DNA of 64,000 nucleotides from Diprion similis (Eukaryota > Arthropoda > Insecta > Hymenoptera > Diprionidae). Made by a program: the position numbers and the translations under genes. Of the stretch, positions 25,590-38,824 are shown one piece after another (positions within the stretch are counted from its first letter, which is position 1; each line of letters starts with the position of its first letter). Under the pieces are notes generated by a model. The model made no database searches. It had not been told where the DNA came from and saw only the letters and a list, made by a program, of their open reading frames with translations. Location of the stretch: contig NC_060116.1 in assembly GCF_021155765.1 (NCBI RefSeq), positions 11,346,001 through 11,410,000 on the forward strand. The letters run 5' to 3'.

Positions 25590-28500
25590 TCTAACGTTTG
25601 GTTTCGCTTTTTTCACTGTACTTTAACTGCAAATTTATCACACTTGAATAATCTTTGTAAAATTTCAATGTTCTCGCACCTATGCAACTGTTCTTTCACC
25701 TAAGATCACCGCGGAACTGAACGTTTTGGAAAATCTGGCTGCAGATATCCTTGCTTAAAAGATTGGCACACATTTTCAATCTGTAGATTTTTTAACTCAC
25801 GTACAGAAAACCCTCGATCTTAGTCACATATTTCAACCCGCTATTATTCGTCAATCGAATTCCTCCTCTAAACCTCATGAAAAAACTTGAAAAACTATAA
25901 GTATAAATTGTTCAAGAAATATTTATCGCGGATAAAACTTCGCTAAAACGCTAAACCAAAGTCACAGTAGCTTGCGAAATCACTTGTAGAACTCAATGTG
26001 TGGTTTTTTTCTCTCGAATATCGCGAATAATGACGCTTGCACGGAGATCGCTTTCGTCACTGTCCGAGGCTGTGGATTTTGAGCTAATGATCCCGTACCA
26101 ACAGGGTGTTCGCCCCTTTTCCCCCAATCATCACCCCGCGTTCACCTCCGCAACCCCCAAATGGACCACGTAATCCGATGGTCAATATTTTTCCACTCTT
26201 CCCCGTAGACGCGTAACTCCGATTGGTCGGCGCACCATCCCTCGTAGCGGAAAGCCACGCCTTCAACCCCCGGGAGATGGGTCTTACTTGCGAGGAGTCA
26301 GTTAGCTTTTTGCTTCGGGAGCCCCATTAATAAGCTTGCGGTTAGGTCTTCTGTGGAACGAACCCCGCCTTGCCTCTTACCTCGGGAACAATAATGTCAT
26401 CCGCGTCTTAGACCTCCAGGTAATTAGGTCCCATTAGTTAATGATGATGAGGTTATATTACTGAGCTTTTCGCCAGTTCAGCGCCTGTTTCGCTATGGTA
26501 TTAATTTCGCAAGAGAAATCTGGCAGTGTGTATCTCTTTCAAAATTATTATAATTAAATCTGCTTTTTCGCATCACTATACTTATCTGTTGACTTTTAAT
26601 CTTAATGTTCAACGAGGGATGAAATTGCTTTTAATTCGATTTTTTCATTCTTGTTGTTACGTTTTGCCTGCTTAATCGTACATAGTACCCAATTTCTTAG
26701 AAATAAAATTCAATTTCAACCCCATAGACTTGTGCCAAACTTGCACCAGACGCGGCATCGTTGCGGCATATTCACTAACTCGGTTCTTGCAGGGTTCACC
26801 TAATTGCCCCCTGCTCATTAGCTCTTGACTGACGTGCAGGAATTTCAGTACCTCAGAAAACCACCCAAGGAGCTTTACAGCTGGGACAAGAGCTTAATTA
26901 TACCAGAGTGTGGGTTAATGGAACTTTTTCGCGATTCGAATAGTTAGACCAGCTGCAGGATGAGTCGCTCATTTAAATAGATACAGAGATTTTTTTTTAT
27001 TGTTTTTCATACCACATAGGTACTGACGTGCGAATTGTACATGCTCACAATTTTTATTTCTACCAAGTACCATGTATAAACGAGAATTTTCACGTGCATT
27101 TAATATTCATTGCTGTCATCCCTTAACTGCTAGTCTCTGCGAGTCCCTATTATGCAAAATTGCTGTGTGAAGTGAAAATTTAACCATAAATTTCAAGTTT
27201 ACGGTAATTGCGGCTTCCTTTCATTATGTCAGAAGCCAAGTTCACAAGTTCGAGTCCATTCTGGGGCAAACTTATCGTGTTCAATAAATTTGAAAACATA
27301 TTCGAAATGAAATCCTCTCTGAACGACGTGAGGACCAATCAGGGATGAATGTGATGTGCAATTTTTACACCATTCCAGCTAGCGACAGTCAGAGAAACTT
27401 GTTTAACAGGGATACGAAACGCTTTTCGCCGATGTTTCGACCCGTTTGTAACTATTTGCAATTTGCACGCTCTCGTCGAATCAGATTATTAGTCCTTAGC
27501 TGGACTGCTGTAAATTTACAACAAATGTTTAAATTAAAGCATTCAGGGTGGCGAGGGAGAGGGGAGAGGGGGGGGGGGCAAAGACGAGGTGCTGAACAGA
27601 GTATGGAAGGCAAAGATACGAGGGGCCAAGAAGGAGGAACAGAGATGATAGGGGAGGCGAAAGAATTTCTATTGAAGCCGATATCCACCCTCGTCGCCTC
27701 TTGCCTCGCGGTTCTTCCCCGTTCGAATGACTTGCGAGTCACCCTTATTACGGACCTGGATTTATTGCCCGAAATTTCTGTGAGTATTTTATCCAGATAA
27801 TTGCTTTGCTTTATAAGCGCATAGCGTAAGGTACTGGCTAACGAATAAAGAGCGACGGTATAGCTTGGCAATCGTCTTTTATTTGTCTTCCGGAATTTGG
27901 AATAAGGAAATTACCTGCCATTCCTGTCCATATAAAGAACTTGCAGACGTGACTATAAATGAGAAAGAAATACAGCCTCTACAAAAATATTTACCCTGTC
28001 CGTCAACGTTATTTATAAATACTTGCATTTTATCCGCGGTTGTGTTTGCCAGCAAAATATCGAGTATTGGAGTCCGTGTAACTTTTGCAATTCAATTGCA
28101 ATTCATTCGGATTTATGCTGCGGTTACACCACGTCGCGCGCACTTATTTCTAAGTTACCCCGCTTGCGGGGCTCTATAACCTTAGTTGAATCGCAAATCC
28201 TCACACACTCTCGCGTATGTAGGCATCTACCTTACAGCCCCTTTCAATTCCATATGCGATATTAAATCCAAGGCAATTAGCGTAGGGGAGAACCAAACGG
28301 GTGGGGAATACCGGGTTATGATTGGCCGAAGGCTACCTTAACCCAGGGGTTGGACACGCCCTCTACGTCTCAATCCATTCCTTCCCGCTTCACCCCGTAG
28401 CCCAACGCAGCTTGCCCGGGATTGTGAGCTTCATATTTGCTGCCTTCGGTTATACGGTGGTGAATGTTTTCTTTGCTATATATAAGGTTTGTCACTTTAT

Positions 28501-31244
28501 GCATGTGCTTACAGAATAAACGATTCGTTATATTTTAGTTACAGTTGCTGATTCTTTAGTTTTTAAAACATTCCTGACAAACGGAACATAAATAAATCAA
28601 TCTTTGTCCGAATTGACGTGTTTTCAACTGCACGTAATATCGGTCTAGAACTTTTTTTCCTTGCAAGCACGTTGTCTTTGGAGGAAAACTTGTGGTCAAG
28701 TAGGTTAAGCAATCTCATCCATCCGCTGCAGGGGATGAAATTTTTTTTTTTTTAATACCTATTTACGCTGTTATTTCGTCAGCTGAAAATTGTATGTAAT
28801 TCAAAGCTAATTTGAAGTAATTATATGAAGGAATAATAATTATTTTATCATAAAATGGTAATGAATCTCTGGACATGTTGGACGAACAAAACGATCGATT
28901 ATGTGCAATTACGAATGCTGAAGAACAAATATCGTTCCTGAAGTCCTGGAAAAGTTGACGTGATACAATTTTAATGAAAAACAGATATTCTATTTGAACT
29001 ACGCGGCCTTCTTACGGAAAGTATAATTTGTCAAGCCTCCAGAGAATGCGCGTGATATGTTAATTTTTTCTTTCAACACCTAACTGCAACTCATCCGGTT
29101 CATAAAAATTCATAAGAAAGAAAAATTAAGGTCCTGGAATTTTTCAATGAATTTTCCTGGAAACTCCTGAAATAGTCCTGGAATATAAGTTCGCGATTCC
29201 ACTAGACACCCTGGACTATTACCAATGAAGACGTAATATTCGAATTTACAACGTAGTACCCATGTACTTTGAGTGTATGTGGTTATATGTCGTATCCCGA
29301 CCCCGAGAGTACAAAGAGAAAGTTTTTTTTATTTTATATTTTTATAAGCTTCTCCACCGCTGTTCCAGCCCCAGCCACACTCTTCCTGTGCTCTCCGCCC
29401 TCTTATTAAGTGGAATTTTTATTACGTCCCGCTAGTGGTTGGAACGAAAACTTTTTGAAACCCGGAATTTTCGAGAAGCTGTTTCGAGGAATATTAGCAA
29501 AAAAGTTTTCCATCATTTTACTGATATCTAACCATTGCACCTGAACCTCAACTGTGTTTTGCGTTCTTAAACGGGAAACATTGAAGCGAGGATGGCTGGA
29601 ATTATTTAAATCAAAGATGAATGTATGATAAAACTAGCAACATTATTCACGCATGATCAATACCGGCCTTGCTGATCTGCGAATTTGGAAATAATATCAC
29701 CTATGATAAGGGTATTAAAATGTCCATTCACTGATGGAGTTACAGCGAAATGTAAAACAAAAAATTTCCAATCCCGATCAATGAGTGATGTATGTGAGTA
29801 ATCTATTCTAACGAAGACCAGAATCTATGAAACTGAAAGTAACGCACAATGTTTATCGTGCTGCTCACCATTTTCTCAGGAAAACATTCTCCGCCATTTT
29901 AATATCCCGTATTGACGGTTCCATTCGCTGTGTGCGCATGTTGTATCGCGCATTGCAGACACGCATTTCTCTCCCCCATTCAAGGGCGAAAGCCCTGATT
30001 TCACATTCCTCGAATGGTTCATGATTTTTCTCAATTTACCTCTGATTTTCATATCGGAGCAGGGTACACCGTCAATGTATTAATTATGCCGGAAGAACCA
30101 CCATAATTTAAAATTTAGAGTACAATTGATAAAATTTTGACAGCATTAAAGCAACCATAGCTTGTCAGATTGTGAGTTATCATAGAATCCCTTAACTTGA
30201 ATCGCGATCAACCAAAAAACTGCACCACTAGAAGCAAGCAAGGATCTTCCCAAAATATCGAACACATTTTCAGAATGATTGCATACGTTTTATCTGATAT
30301 TTCACAAGATATCATATCGTGCGCGTCCTGGAAGATATAAACAGATTATTTGATTGATTGATAGAAATCTAGAGGCGTCATCAAACTGCAATTTACAATG
30401 TATGTTCAAATTGTTAACATTTATATTGAGGAAAACAAAACCATATTGAAAGATGCAAATCAGCACTGCGAAAGTATTAAATACGTAAATTTAACGGTAA
30501 TCGCCTATCTGAAAAAATGTCTTTTTGCATTATCACTCGAAAAATGAATTTTATTTTTCGATTCTACTTCGTTGGCTCTCATTTCGCAACAATAATCAAT
30601 TACTTCTACAGAATGTAAAAACAATCTCATATATTATATCCTGAAAACGGTAACAGAACAACGACGTTTTATAAAAAAAATTCTGGTTCTTATTCACTGT
30701 ATCAAAATGGCTATCATATCATAATCGATGCTAGAGTTTTTGCCTAAGAATACTTTACTGGAAAAAAACATCTCTAAATGAGCCATTAGCAAATCTTAAA
30801 GTAATTAATTTTCGTCGATATGAGAAGTTAGCGGAAAAAATTGATCGCCCGGGCCTTTTTCCACACATGTATTTTTACATGTGAAGTGTTAGCGCGGTGA
30901 GAAAAAAAATCTGCTTTACTCACAGAGAGTTCAGGGTGTTTGAGCTACCGACCGAGTTTGGCAATGTGTCAAAATTACCGGCAGAACGTTAGTCTACATT
31001 CTATCTTACCATCATCATACCAATAGGGTTAAAACCAGGCGCAATATGGTTTGTTGTAATTGGCGCATTAAAATGAGGATACCAGCTAAACCGAATGAAA
31101 AAGCAGGATGATATTCTGAGTGAACGCATGCGTATATTTTCGTCAGCTAAACTGTCAGATTACGAATAAACTTGGACAAATCTTAATATCATCCCCTGCA
31201 TGATGATTTTTTCAAATAATTATTATGTATTGATCACATAAAAA
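25590..31244. other. Intergenic region upstream of Not and PERK (divergent gene starts)
   Basis: The Not gene (minus) and PERK (plus) point away from each other here, so this 5.6-kb stretch holds both 5' regions. I see no supported coding frame. C-rich or G-rich patches occur near 26110-26160, 27550-27580 and 28280-28400, set in otherwise AT-rich DNA. A degenerate stretch around 28930-29200 repeats the phrase TCCTGGAA several times and may be an old transposon scrap. No TATA box could be assigned with confidence. Confidence 0.45.
26418..26900. promoter_or_regulatory. Candidate homeodomain-site-rich regulatory stretch upstream of Not
   Basis: Within about 480 bases there are repeated TAAT/ATTA cores in non-simple sequence: GGTAATTAGG and CATTAGTTAATGATG near 26419-26447, CCTAATTGCC near 26800, TCATTAGC near 26815 and CTTAATTATAC near 26892. 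They lie 0.8-1.3 kb upstream of the Not start codon. TAAT cores are common by chance in AT-rich DNA, so this is only a candidate enhancer; conservation in related species would be the real test. Confidence 0.25.
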
Positions 31245-34200
31245 ATGTTTGGTGACTTAAAAATAGGAAGTTCGCTTAGATATATTCTTTTACTGTTATT
31301 AGCCTGTACTACTCTCGGTAACGATGTAAAAATCGAGCAACTAACATTTTGTGGCCAGGCATCATCTGACAAGCCATCCAGCAGGTAAAGTTTTGAATCA
31401 TCCTTCAAGATTCGTTGTACCAACAATATGTTTCTTTATTATTCTTCATTTGTTGTTTCTAACTAATGATTAACCTATGCAAAGTTGACACGATGAAATA
31501 AGTTTCATACCGTGATAGATACTCAGTGTAGGGCTAATAATCTATTCAAATTTATTATTTTTGTTTACCAACAATTTGTTTCCAGTCTTGTATTCGTCAG
31601 TACATTAGATGGCAAAATATCGGCACTCGATACGTCCCAACAAGGAAAAGCGCAATGGACCTTACAGTTGAACGACAGTCCGATGTTGTCGTCCAACATT
31701 CATCGACGAGAAGTATGAGATGAATCGATAAATAGTTACTGCTTATCTATTATATAAACTATGTGTTCAATATCTAATTAATTCTTATTTAAAGTTGAAC
31801 AACAATGGTCAATGGGTCAGATTGATTCCGTCGCTGAATGGCGGCCTGTACAAATTTGATGGTGAAAATGTCGAGGCGGTGCCGATCAATTCTGACAATC
31901 TACTACAGTCATCCTATCGATATACCGACGATTTAGTTTTTTCTGGTGGAAAGGAAACTCAATCTTATGGTAAATTGGTGATCGGCTTATTATGTTAATA
32001 CTACAAATTTTCCCACAGGATCGTTATTGAATTTTTGTGAATGATATTATTTGATTTCAATATTTGGTGTGTATTTTCGTAGGTGTATCGACTCTGACTG
32101 GGCAGATATTATACGAATGTAACATCAGCGGATGCACCAACAAAACAGATGGAAACGATCAGATCGATCAAGAAGTTCTTATTATTCAACGTTTTCAGAA
32201 GACTGTTAGAGCCATTGAACCTCGCACAGGTCACGAAAGGTAGTTGATTAATACTTTGAAATTTAGGGTAAAAATTTTTCTCACATTTAAAATAATTTAT
32301 ATGAGAAATACAGAAATGATTATGATTCGGTCACTCGGTACCAAACTATTCATTTATCTCCTACAGGGAAGTCAAAGATTGATTTTAAATGGTTTTGTCA
32401 AAATTATTGACCTTCAACAATCGGACATGCAAATTAATTGCTGTGTGATTTGTATCTCATTTAAAAATGTGTACGATTGTATTTCTATCAACAGGTGGAA
32501 TTTTAGCGTTGGACAACACATTCTGTCTCTGGTTCCTCACGAAGATCTTGACTGCCATGATGATGCACCGGCACCTTTAAAATTGGATCTTAAATTTGAA
32601 CTGAAAGTCATTGTCCCAGAAGGACGAATTTGGGCCGTTGACAAGCTACAACCAGATGCTGTATTATGGCAACATCAGGTCGGTACTAATGCTACTACAT
32701 TGAACTGGTATATAAACTCGTATATGTATAGTAAGATATTCCTAATGTGTTATTAAGTTTCTTCGAATTTAATTTCAATTTCTCAGAAATTCATTATCCT
32801 TTAATGGCTGAATTTATTTTCTTACCTCCCGACGTGTGACGATTTTGATAAATACGTGAGCCTACATTTTTTCATTTGCATGCAGTTCGATTCTCCGATT
32901 GTAAGTATATGGCAAGCAGATTACTCTACCGAATCCAGAAGTTACAACAGCTTAAAACAAGTAGATCTATTTAGTGGTTCCCAATGGGTTTGGGGAAGTG
33001 AATCTTCACTGAGTCCCAGTATCTACTTGGGAATGCATGAGAAGCAGTTATACATTCAGGAAAGCCAAGCTCTTCACAAAATGTTAGATACGTCACCAAA
33101 AAAAGTTGTACATACACCAAAGTTTCCGTGGCAACCATATCCTGCTATAAGTACGTTTTTAAAATACTTTGGAATGTTCTAATTCTTTTTTCATATTTTT
33201 GTCAACTTATCAAAATTTCAATAATTATACGTGGCCTCTCATTTACCGAACTATTTCAGGCAATGCCGTGGCTATCAAAAATATCGAAGAGCAAGAAGTA
33301 GGACAAAAAGTATCGGAATTAACAGATGAGTCGCAAACCACAGCACTATCCGTCTTGTACGCTTCTTCATACGTCAATGGGAATGGCTACTACTTATACA
33401 CAGATAACGACTTGCATTTGAAAGACAACAAACAATGCAATAATAGCACAACTCCTGATATAGTAACAGGAGGTATCGAGGAACCCTCTCTGACTGACTA
33501 CTTGAATGAAGGTGATGACACACCTGTGCGAGTGATCATAGTATCACTCTGGTATTGGTGGTAAGTTGACTCCTTATGTTATACTGTAAATTCAACTGCC
33601 AAAAGCACTTTCAAACCTTCGTTTCAGAAAGAATTTAAAAATTTATAAATATTATTTCGTATTTTATACATCAATGAAACTTGAAGTTTAAAAGAAGTGA
33701 ATACTGTTTGTGATATTAATTTATACACTCCGTGTATTACTAACTGAATGATACATTATACCGTAAGAACATTACATGTTAATCTTTTAATTCCAGGAAA
33801 GAGGTAGTCATAATATCTATAACTACTGCCGCACTTCTCAATTTTATGCTTACTCAACGGCTTCTTAATGCTACGACACCTACAAGAGATGCAATACCAC
33901 CGGTCAGTTAACGTTTATAACCATAATTGTGATAAGTTAAACATAATTAGTTTGCAAGATGTATTAGACGATACTTTATAGTGTGAGTAAGGCATTCAAA
34001 AATCACGCTGATTACAGCACTTGGTAGATATATGGTAGCACGTGTGATTTTCAATCTAAGTAAATAATTTTACGACAGACATTGAATATTACTTACCAGT
34101 TATCTTATGCAGCCGTTGATCGTGGAACGGCACATTGAAACTCAAAAAGATGATACAAAAGTCCAAACGGATGTCAGCAATGGCTTAGATTTCAAGTCAC

Positions 34201-35951
34201 GGTATCTCACAGACTTCGAGCCGATCGATTGTCTCGGAAAAGGTGGATATGGAGTTGTCTTTGAGGCAAAAAACAAAATAGATGACTGCAATTATGCCAT
34301 TAAACGGATCGCTCTACAAAACAGGTATCGTATAGCCATAAACCTTTTCATCCCGTGCATATATTATATATACAGTTATTAAGCAATAAAAACTGATTGC
34401 CTATTTTTAGCCGAGATTCTCGAGAACGGGTTATGCGTGAAGTGAAGGCATTGGCAAAACTGGATCATCACAATATCGTACGTTATTTTAATGCCTGGCT
34501 GGAATGCCCTCCAATGGGATGGCAAGAAGATCACGATCAATACTGGGTGGATAAACAAAAGTTTCCACCGTCTGAATTTTCTACAGGATTGTCTCCTGAT
34601 GCTTCGAAACCTAGTGATTCTGTGTGCATCGATGTGCCTCAGAGCAATCCTTCGTCAATTGACAGTGCTTTTGAAGCATATAAACTTGATGATCACAATG
34701 ATGACAGTGATTCTTTCATAGTGTTTGAGGGGTCAAATTCAGGCGAAAATGACGAAACTGCAAGCATAATTGACCTAACTGAGGGTGAAGATCCTAATGG
34801 AAGATCGCATTTGAGTAACGATATTAAAGTTTGTCTTCCCTGTCATACTGATGAATCTTATTCCAAATTGAGCATGTGTAATAATGAAGATATCAGAATG
34901 AACAATAGGAATGAGACGAATAAAAGTGATAGAAAGCGTTCGCTTTCATTGAGCTTAGATAATAAGGCAAAGTCAGTTAAACATAAGCCGATGAAAATGT
35001 TCCTGTACATACAAATGCAACTGTGCCAAAGACTCAGTCTTAGAGAATGGTTGAAGCAACAAGTTGAACCAAGGGATACCCAACATACTTTGAAAATATT
35101 TCGACAAATAGTGGACGCTGTTGAATATGTTCACCTCCAGGGCCTAATCCATCGAGACTTGAAGGTATTGAATTCGAATCGGATATAGAGTGACCATAGA
35201 AAAAAATTAGAAATTAGTTATGTTAGTAACTATGTTATATCTATACTTACTGTTATTTACTCATCAGTAGGTAAATTTTGTTTAAAATAACATACAATGA
35301 AAATTTTTATCATTACAGCCTTCAAATATCTTTTTTGCGTTCGATGATAAAATAAAAATCGGGGACTTCGGACTTGTGACCGCTATGACAGTGGGATGTG
35401 ATGAAGCGCGCACTCCTGACGAAGGACCAGAAACAAACAAGTTTAAAAATATTTTACACACTGCAAGAGTAGGCACTCATTTGTATATGTCTCCAGAACA
35501 AATGACTGGCCAAGCTTATGACTACAAAGTGGATATTTATTCACTGGGTATCATTCTCTATGAACTATTAGTACCATTTAAAACTGAGATGGAAAGAATT
35601 ATTGCCCTCAGAGATTTAAGAAAATCCATCTTTCCATCAGATTTTTCTTTAAGATATACTGCTGAGGTATGTACTATACTTCAACTGTCGCATGTATACT
35701 GAAATTGCAGTATCGTTATTGTACTGTTTATTGCTCAATAGTATGACCTACTGAAGATGATGCTAGACGAGGATCCGAAGAGACGACCGACAACGTTGGG
35801 TATAAAGGCACGACCACCTTTGGCAAACCTACAAACTGTTGGCTCCCTTGACGTTGACCAAGAACGTTGGCACTTTGATTTACCTCAGAAAAGCAGGCAC
35901 TCTTCAGTTACTAGTAGTTCCAGTGGGGAATCCTGGGAAAATATCAGTTGA
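31245..35951 (+). CDS. EIF2AK3: PERK / eIF2-alpha kinase 3 (PEK), complete, twelve exons
   Basis: Type I ER membrane kinase that senses unfolded proteins through its luminal domain and phosphorylates eIF2-alpha to attenuate translation. Exons: 31245-31384, 31586-31712, 31795-31969, 32083-32239, 32495-32678, 32886-33150, 33260-33560, 33797-33902, 34113-34324, 34411-35164, 35319-35666, 35742-35951 (TGA). All are GT-AG and phases join into 992 residues, somewhat shorter than the human protein (about 1,116). Residues 1-25 are a signal peptide ([19 protein letters not shown]). Residues about 26-435 are the beta-propeller-like luminal sensor ([22 protein letters not shown]). A membrane segment lies at about 440-470, with the family-typical YWWKE. 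The kinase has a glycine loop GKGGYGVVF from 527, ATP-site Lys549 in YAIKRI, HRDLKPSN with K807, DFG at 823-825 and [11 protein letters not shown] long acidic, Ser-rich insert (about 590-735) splits the N-lobe, the hallmark of PERK. All catalytic residues are present. Confidence 0.97.
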
Positions 35952-37254
35952 ATATCTGCACTGTTATAAACATTATGCCGTAAAAGAGATTTCCTGTGCT
36001 TACATAGACCTAAGGTAGGTAATTAACTCTGGTTGTTTGGACAAAGCTCACTAAGACACATGGTTTATTTATTTTTATTTTTATTTTAGTTTAATCTTAC
36101 AGTCTTATGATAGTATGAATACATTGTATGTCAAAGTATGAAATGTTCTTGTAAATCATGTACTAAAGTATCAATCACAAATGCTTGGAAAATTATCTTT
36201 CATATAAAAGTTAAAAAATATGCTATATTCTCATGCTGAAATCAAGTAAACCTGATCTCGGCATAATTTATATGGTCATTTCAGAATCAATCGATCATAT
36301 ATGCAGATCTTTAATAAACAATGTAAACTGTATAAATATAATTAATCGAAAACGAATATCTTTTTGAAACGAATAAGAAGCTAATATTCGATTTTTTTTC
36401 AAATATTTATCCTTTTATGGGGAAGCTGGTTTTAATTGATTTATTATATTTTTCTTGATCAAACAAATGATAAACACGGTATTTGATTCTTTGCGAACTG
36501 GTAAAGAACGCTTATTATTTAAAGAACACTACCATCACTGTGGTCATGTGGTTCATTTTGAAACGAAGATACAATGATACATCTCAATATAAAAGCCTTG
36601 CAGGATTATTCACTATCAAAACAGAGCCGAGGTGCTGTCACTCAGTCTGTAAACCTGCAATTTAATTAAATGATTTATTTTACGATTATTTCAGATTTTT
36701 AACTGACTCTCTTAGCTCCTTTTCTTAAGAACAGGAGAAATGGAAAACTAAGTCATCCAATGAACAATCCTCTTATTTTTCCCATTATTATCAATGCATG
36801 ATTTGTGCAATATATTAATTCAGTAAATTACTGCACTTACATTCCTAATGTTACTTATGGCTTAAGTAGATTTATAATATGTTTGATCAGGTATCTGCTG
36901 AATATATAATGGGAAAAACGTATTTGTTTTGGCACAAATAGTGGGAGCAATATTTTAATAATGTAGGTACTGCCATCACATATACGTTATTTCTCCTTTA
37001 TTTAATTATAAATAAATGAACTTTACATTTCATATTTGAAGCATTTACGATTTTCTACCTTTCCTTGTATGTAAGTAGAGACTATACAATATCGTATTCT
37101 TATTACTCTTGAATGCTGCACCACTATTTATACTCTTTGGAAGTAGGTATCTAGGTTCAGATATTGCTCGTAGATGTTTATTGGTGCCTCAATGATTACA
37201 TGCAATGTACTTTTGTTAATACTTATAATTTTTCGTTCGTAAACGATGATCCTT
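35952..37254. other. PERK 3' UTR and AT-rich spacer
   Basis: AT-rich sequence after the PERK stop codon. A canonical AATAAA at 36313-36318 lies about 360 bases after the stop and is the best candidate polyadenylation signal. The rest, up to the retrotransposon fragment, shows no supported gene. Confidence 0.5.
36313..36318 (+). promoter_or_regulatory. Candidate polyadenylation signal of PERK
   Basis: AATAAA hexamer in the plus strand about 360 bases past the stop codon. No transcript end was available to confirm its use. Confidence 0.4.
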
Positions 37255-37710
37255 GTGGGTGATCCCCGCGTAAGTGATATGCCAATACCACACACAGCAA
37301 CACCATGTTTTCACAGTACGCAGACGATGTGCTCATCACACACGGATCAACCCGTCAAATACTGAAAACGCAGTGGCTTGCGATGGAAAGCAGGGAAAAC
37401 AGTGGTGATGAACCTGAGGAAACTAAGAACCCCACCGCAAATTGATGATGGTCGACGGCGTAGAAGTTCAGTACAGTGACAGCATTGGACAGCTTCAAAT
37501 ATCTTGGGGTCCACGGCACGAAAACGAACAGTCTCACACTCCACACATCCAAAGCCATAGAGAAATTCAAACAAGTCAAGGGGATTCTTCAACCATTGTC
37601 TGGCTGAAACAGTCAAGCATGCATCAACACCAAGGGGAACTTGAAACGATTAAATGTCGCCTACAAAGGCGTACTTAAAGAAGCCGGGGAATTCGATCGA
37701 TAGACAACAA
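37255..37710 (+). mobile_element. Decayed jockey-like non-LTR retrotransposon fragment (reverse transcriptase part)
   Basis: Fragments of a reverse transcriptase are readable in several frames. At about 37276-37310 the frame reads DMPIPHTATP, which matches the region just before the catalytic motif in jockey-type elements. After a frameshift, FSQYADDVLITHGS (from about 37308) carries the YADD catalytic motif. After further frame changes, SFKYLGVH (from 37491) is followed by a stretch ending in VKGILQPLSG and a stop, then RLNVAYKGVLK. This order (YADD, then FKYLGV, then the basic YKG region) fits the jockey/R1 group. Frameshifts and stops show it is inactive. The 5' and 3' ends of the element are not visible; sequence to about 38040 may include more of it. 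Confidence 0.75.
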
Positions 37711-38174
37711 CGACAACGCTGTGCAAGATGCTGGACGAACCACACTTCTTCACCAGACAAAAAGAACTTTGCAAGAACCTCCTCAGCAAACTAACCACAG
37801 GTCAGGAGGGTTGCCCAAGGAATAACATCAAATACGAGGGGCTGGCGATCCGACTCCAAAGTTCCCGCCAACGATACAGAAATGTGCTGTTCGTGGATAC
37901 CACGGTATCAAGACTGCCTCACTGTACGATGAGCCCCATTTTCATCTCACAATCACCCAACGATATTTGCCTGAGACCGAGCCATAAGGAGAGTAAACTC
38001 TCAGTGAAACAAAGAATAAATAAAAATGGAAATATTTAAGTATGCACAGAGATACGTACGTTTTTTTAAGGTCGGACCTCATCCATAACACATACTCATA
38101 CGAAAAATGTAATAGCCAATAAAAAGAATGAATAAACACGAAAGTGAACTGAACACCCTGAAACAATAAAGGTA
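37711..38174. other. Junction between retrotransposon remnant and satellite array
   Basis: Sequence of unclear origin between the recognisable reverse-transcriptase remnant and the first satellite-like sequence. A frame of 103 codons at 37728-38039 has no family similarity that I recognise and no start context worth trusting; it may be the 3' end of the retrotransposon or unrelated DNA. Confidence 0.4.
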
Positions 38175-38824
38175 GAATTCGACAGAATTTTACATGCTTG
38201 GCAATACCTTTTGTTCCATTGCTCGCAGCTTTAGCGTAAGGCTTAGCCTTGCTTTTTTCGTGATTTTCAGAGGCGAAAATTTTCCGTCTCGAAATCGTTT
38301 GACCCTTTTTGGATTGATTGGACGCCCGGAAACTCAGGTAATACAGCGAAAAGGGCGTAGGGCCAACAGGAGAGAAACAACGACGCAACGGTCAGCAAAA
38401 AAAAAGTGAAGGAGATACATCTTGCGTTTTTTGGCTGCAAGTTTTGATTCGTTGGTCGCAGCGTATTGGGACTGCGCATAATCGATTCCTCTCGCGACAT
38501 TACGTCGGAATAGTGCCTCAAAGAATTAATTGTAGCACTTTCCAGAATCGCCGAAATTTTCGCCAAAAATCCAAAGGGGTTAGCCTTAGTTTTTTTTCGA
38601 TTTTCGGAGCCGAAAATTTTTCGTCTCGAGATCGATTAGGATGACCCTTTCTAGAGTAAATCGACCACCAGAAACTCATAAAACACATGAAAAAGAGCGT
38701 AGGACCATCAGCAGAGAAATGACGGTGAAAATCTGCAGTTTTTCGGCTGTAACTTTACAGGTGTTGCTCGCAGCGCATTGGGACTGCGATCAATCGATTT
38801 CTCTCGCAAAATTACGTCGGAATA
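38175..38824. repeat. Diverged edge monomers of the 304-bp satellite
   Basis: Two degenerate copies precede the homogeneous array. The first is recognisable from about 38175 (GGCTTAGCCTTGCTTTTTTCG at 38239 corresponds to the monomer phrase GGGTTAGCCTTGGATTTT). The second starts with GTGCCTCAAAGAATTAATTG at 38513 and is 312 bases long instead of 304. Many substitutions and small indels separate them from the consensus, as is usual at satellite borders, where homogenisation by unequal exchange is weak. Confidence 0.9.

Noticed and set aside
25590-25616. Nine extra N-terminal residues on the Not protein
   Set aside because: That extension begins at GTG; the first ATG at 25589 is the credible eukaryotic start.
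37347-37616. Minus-strand frames of 74-89 codons over the retrotransposon remnant
   Set aside because: Antisense shadows of the decayed reverse transcriptase on the plus strand.
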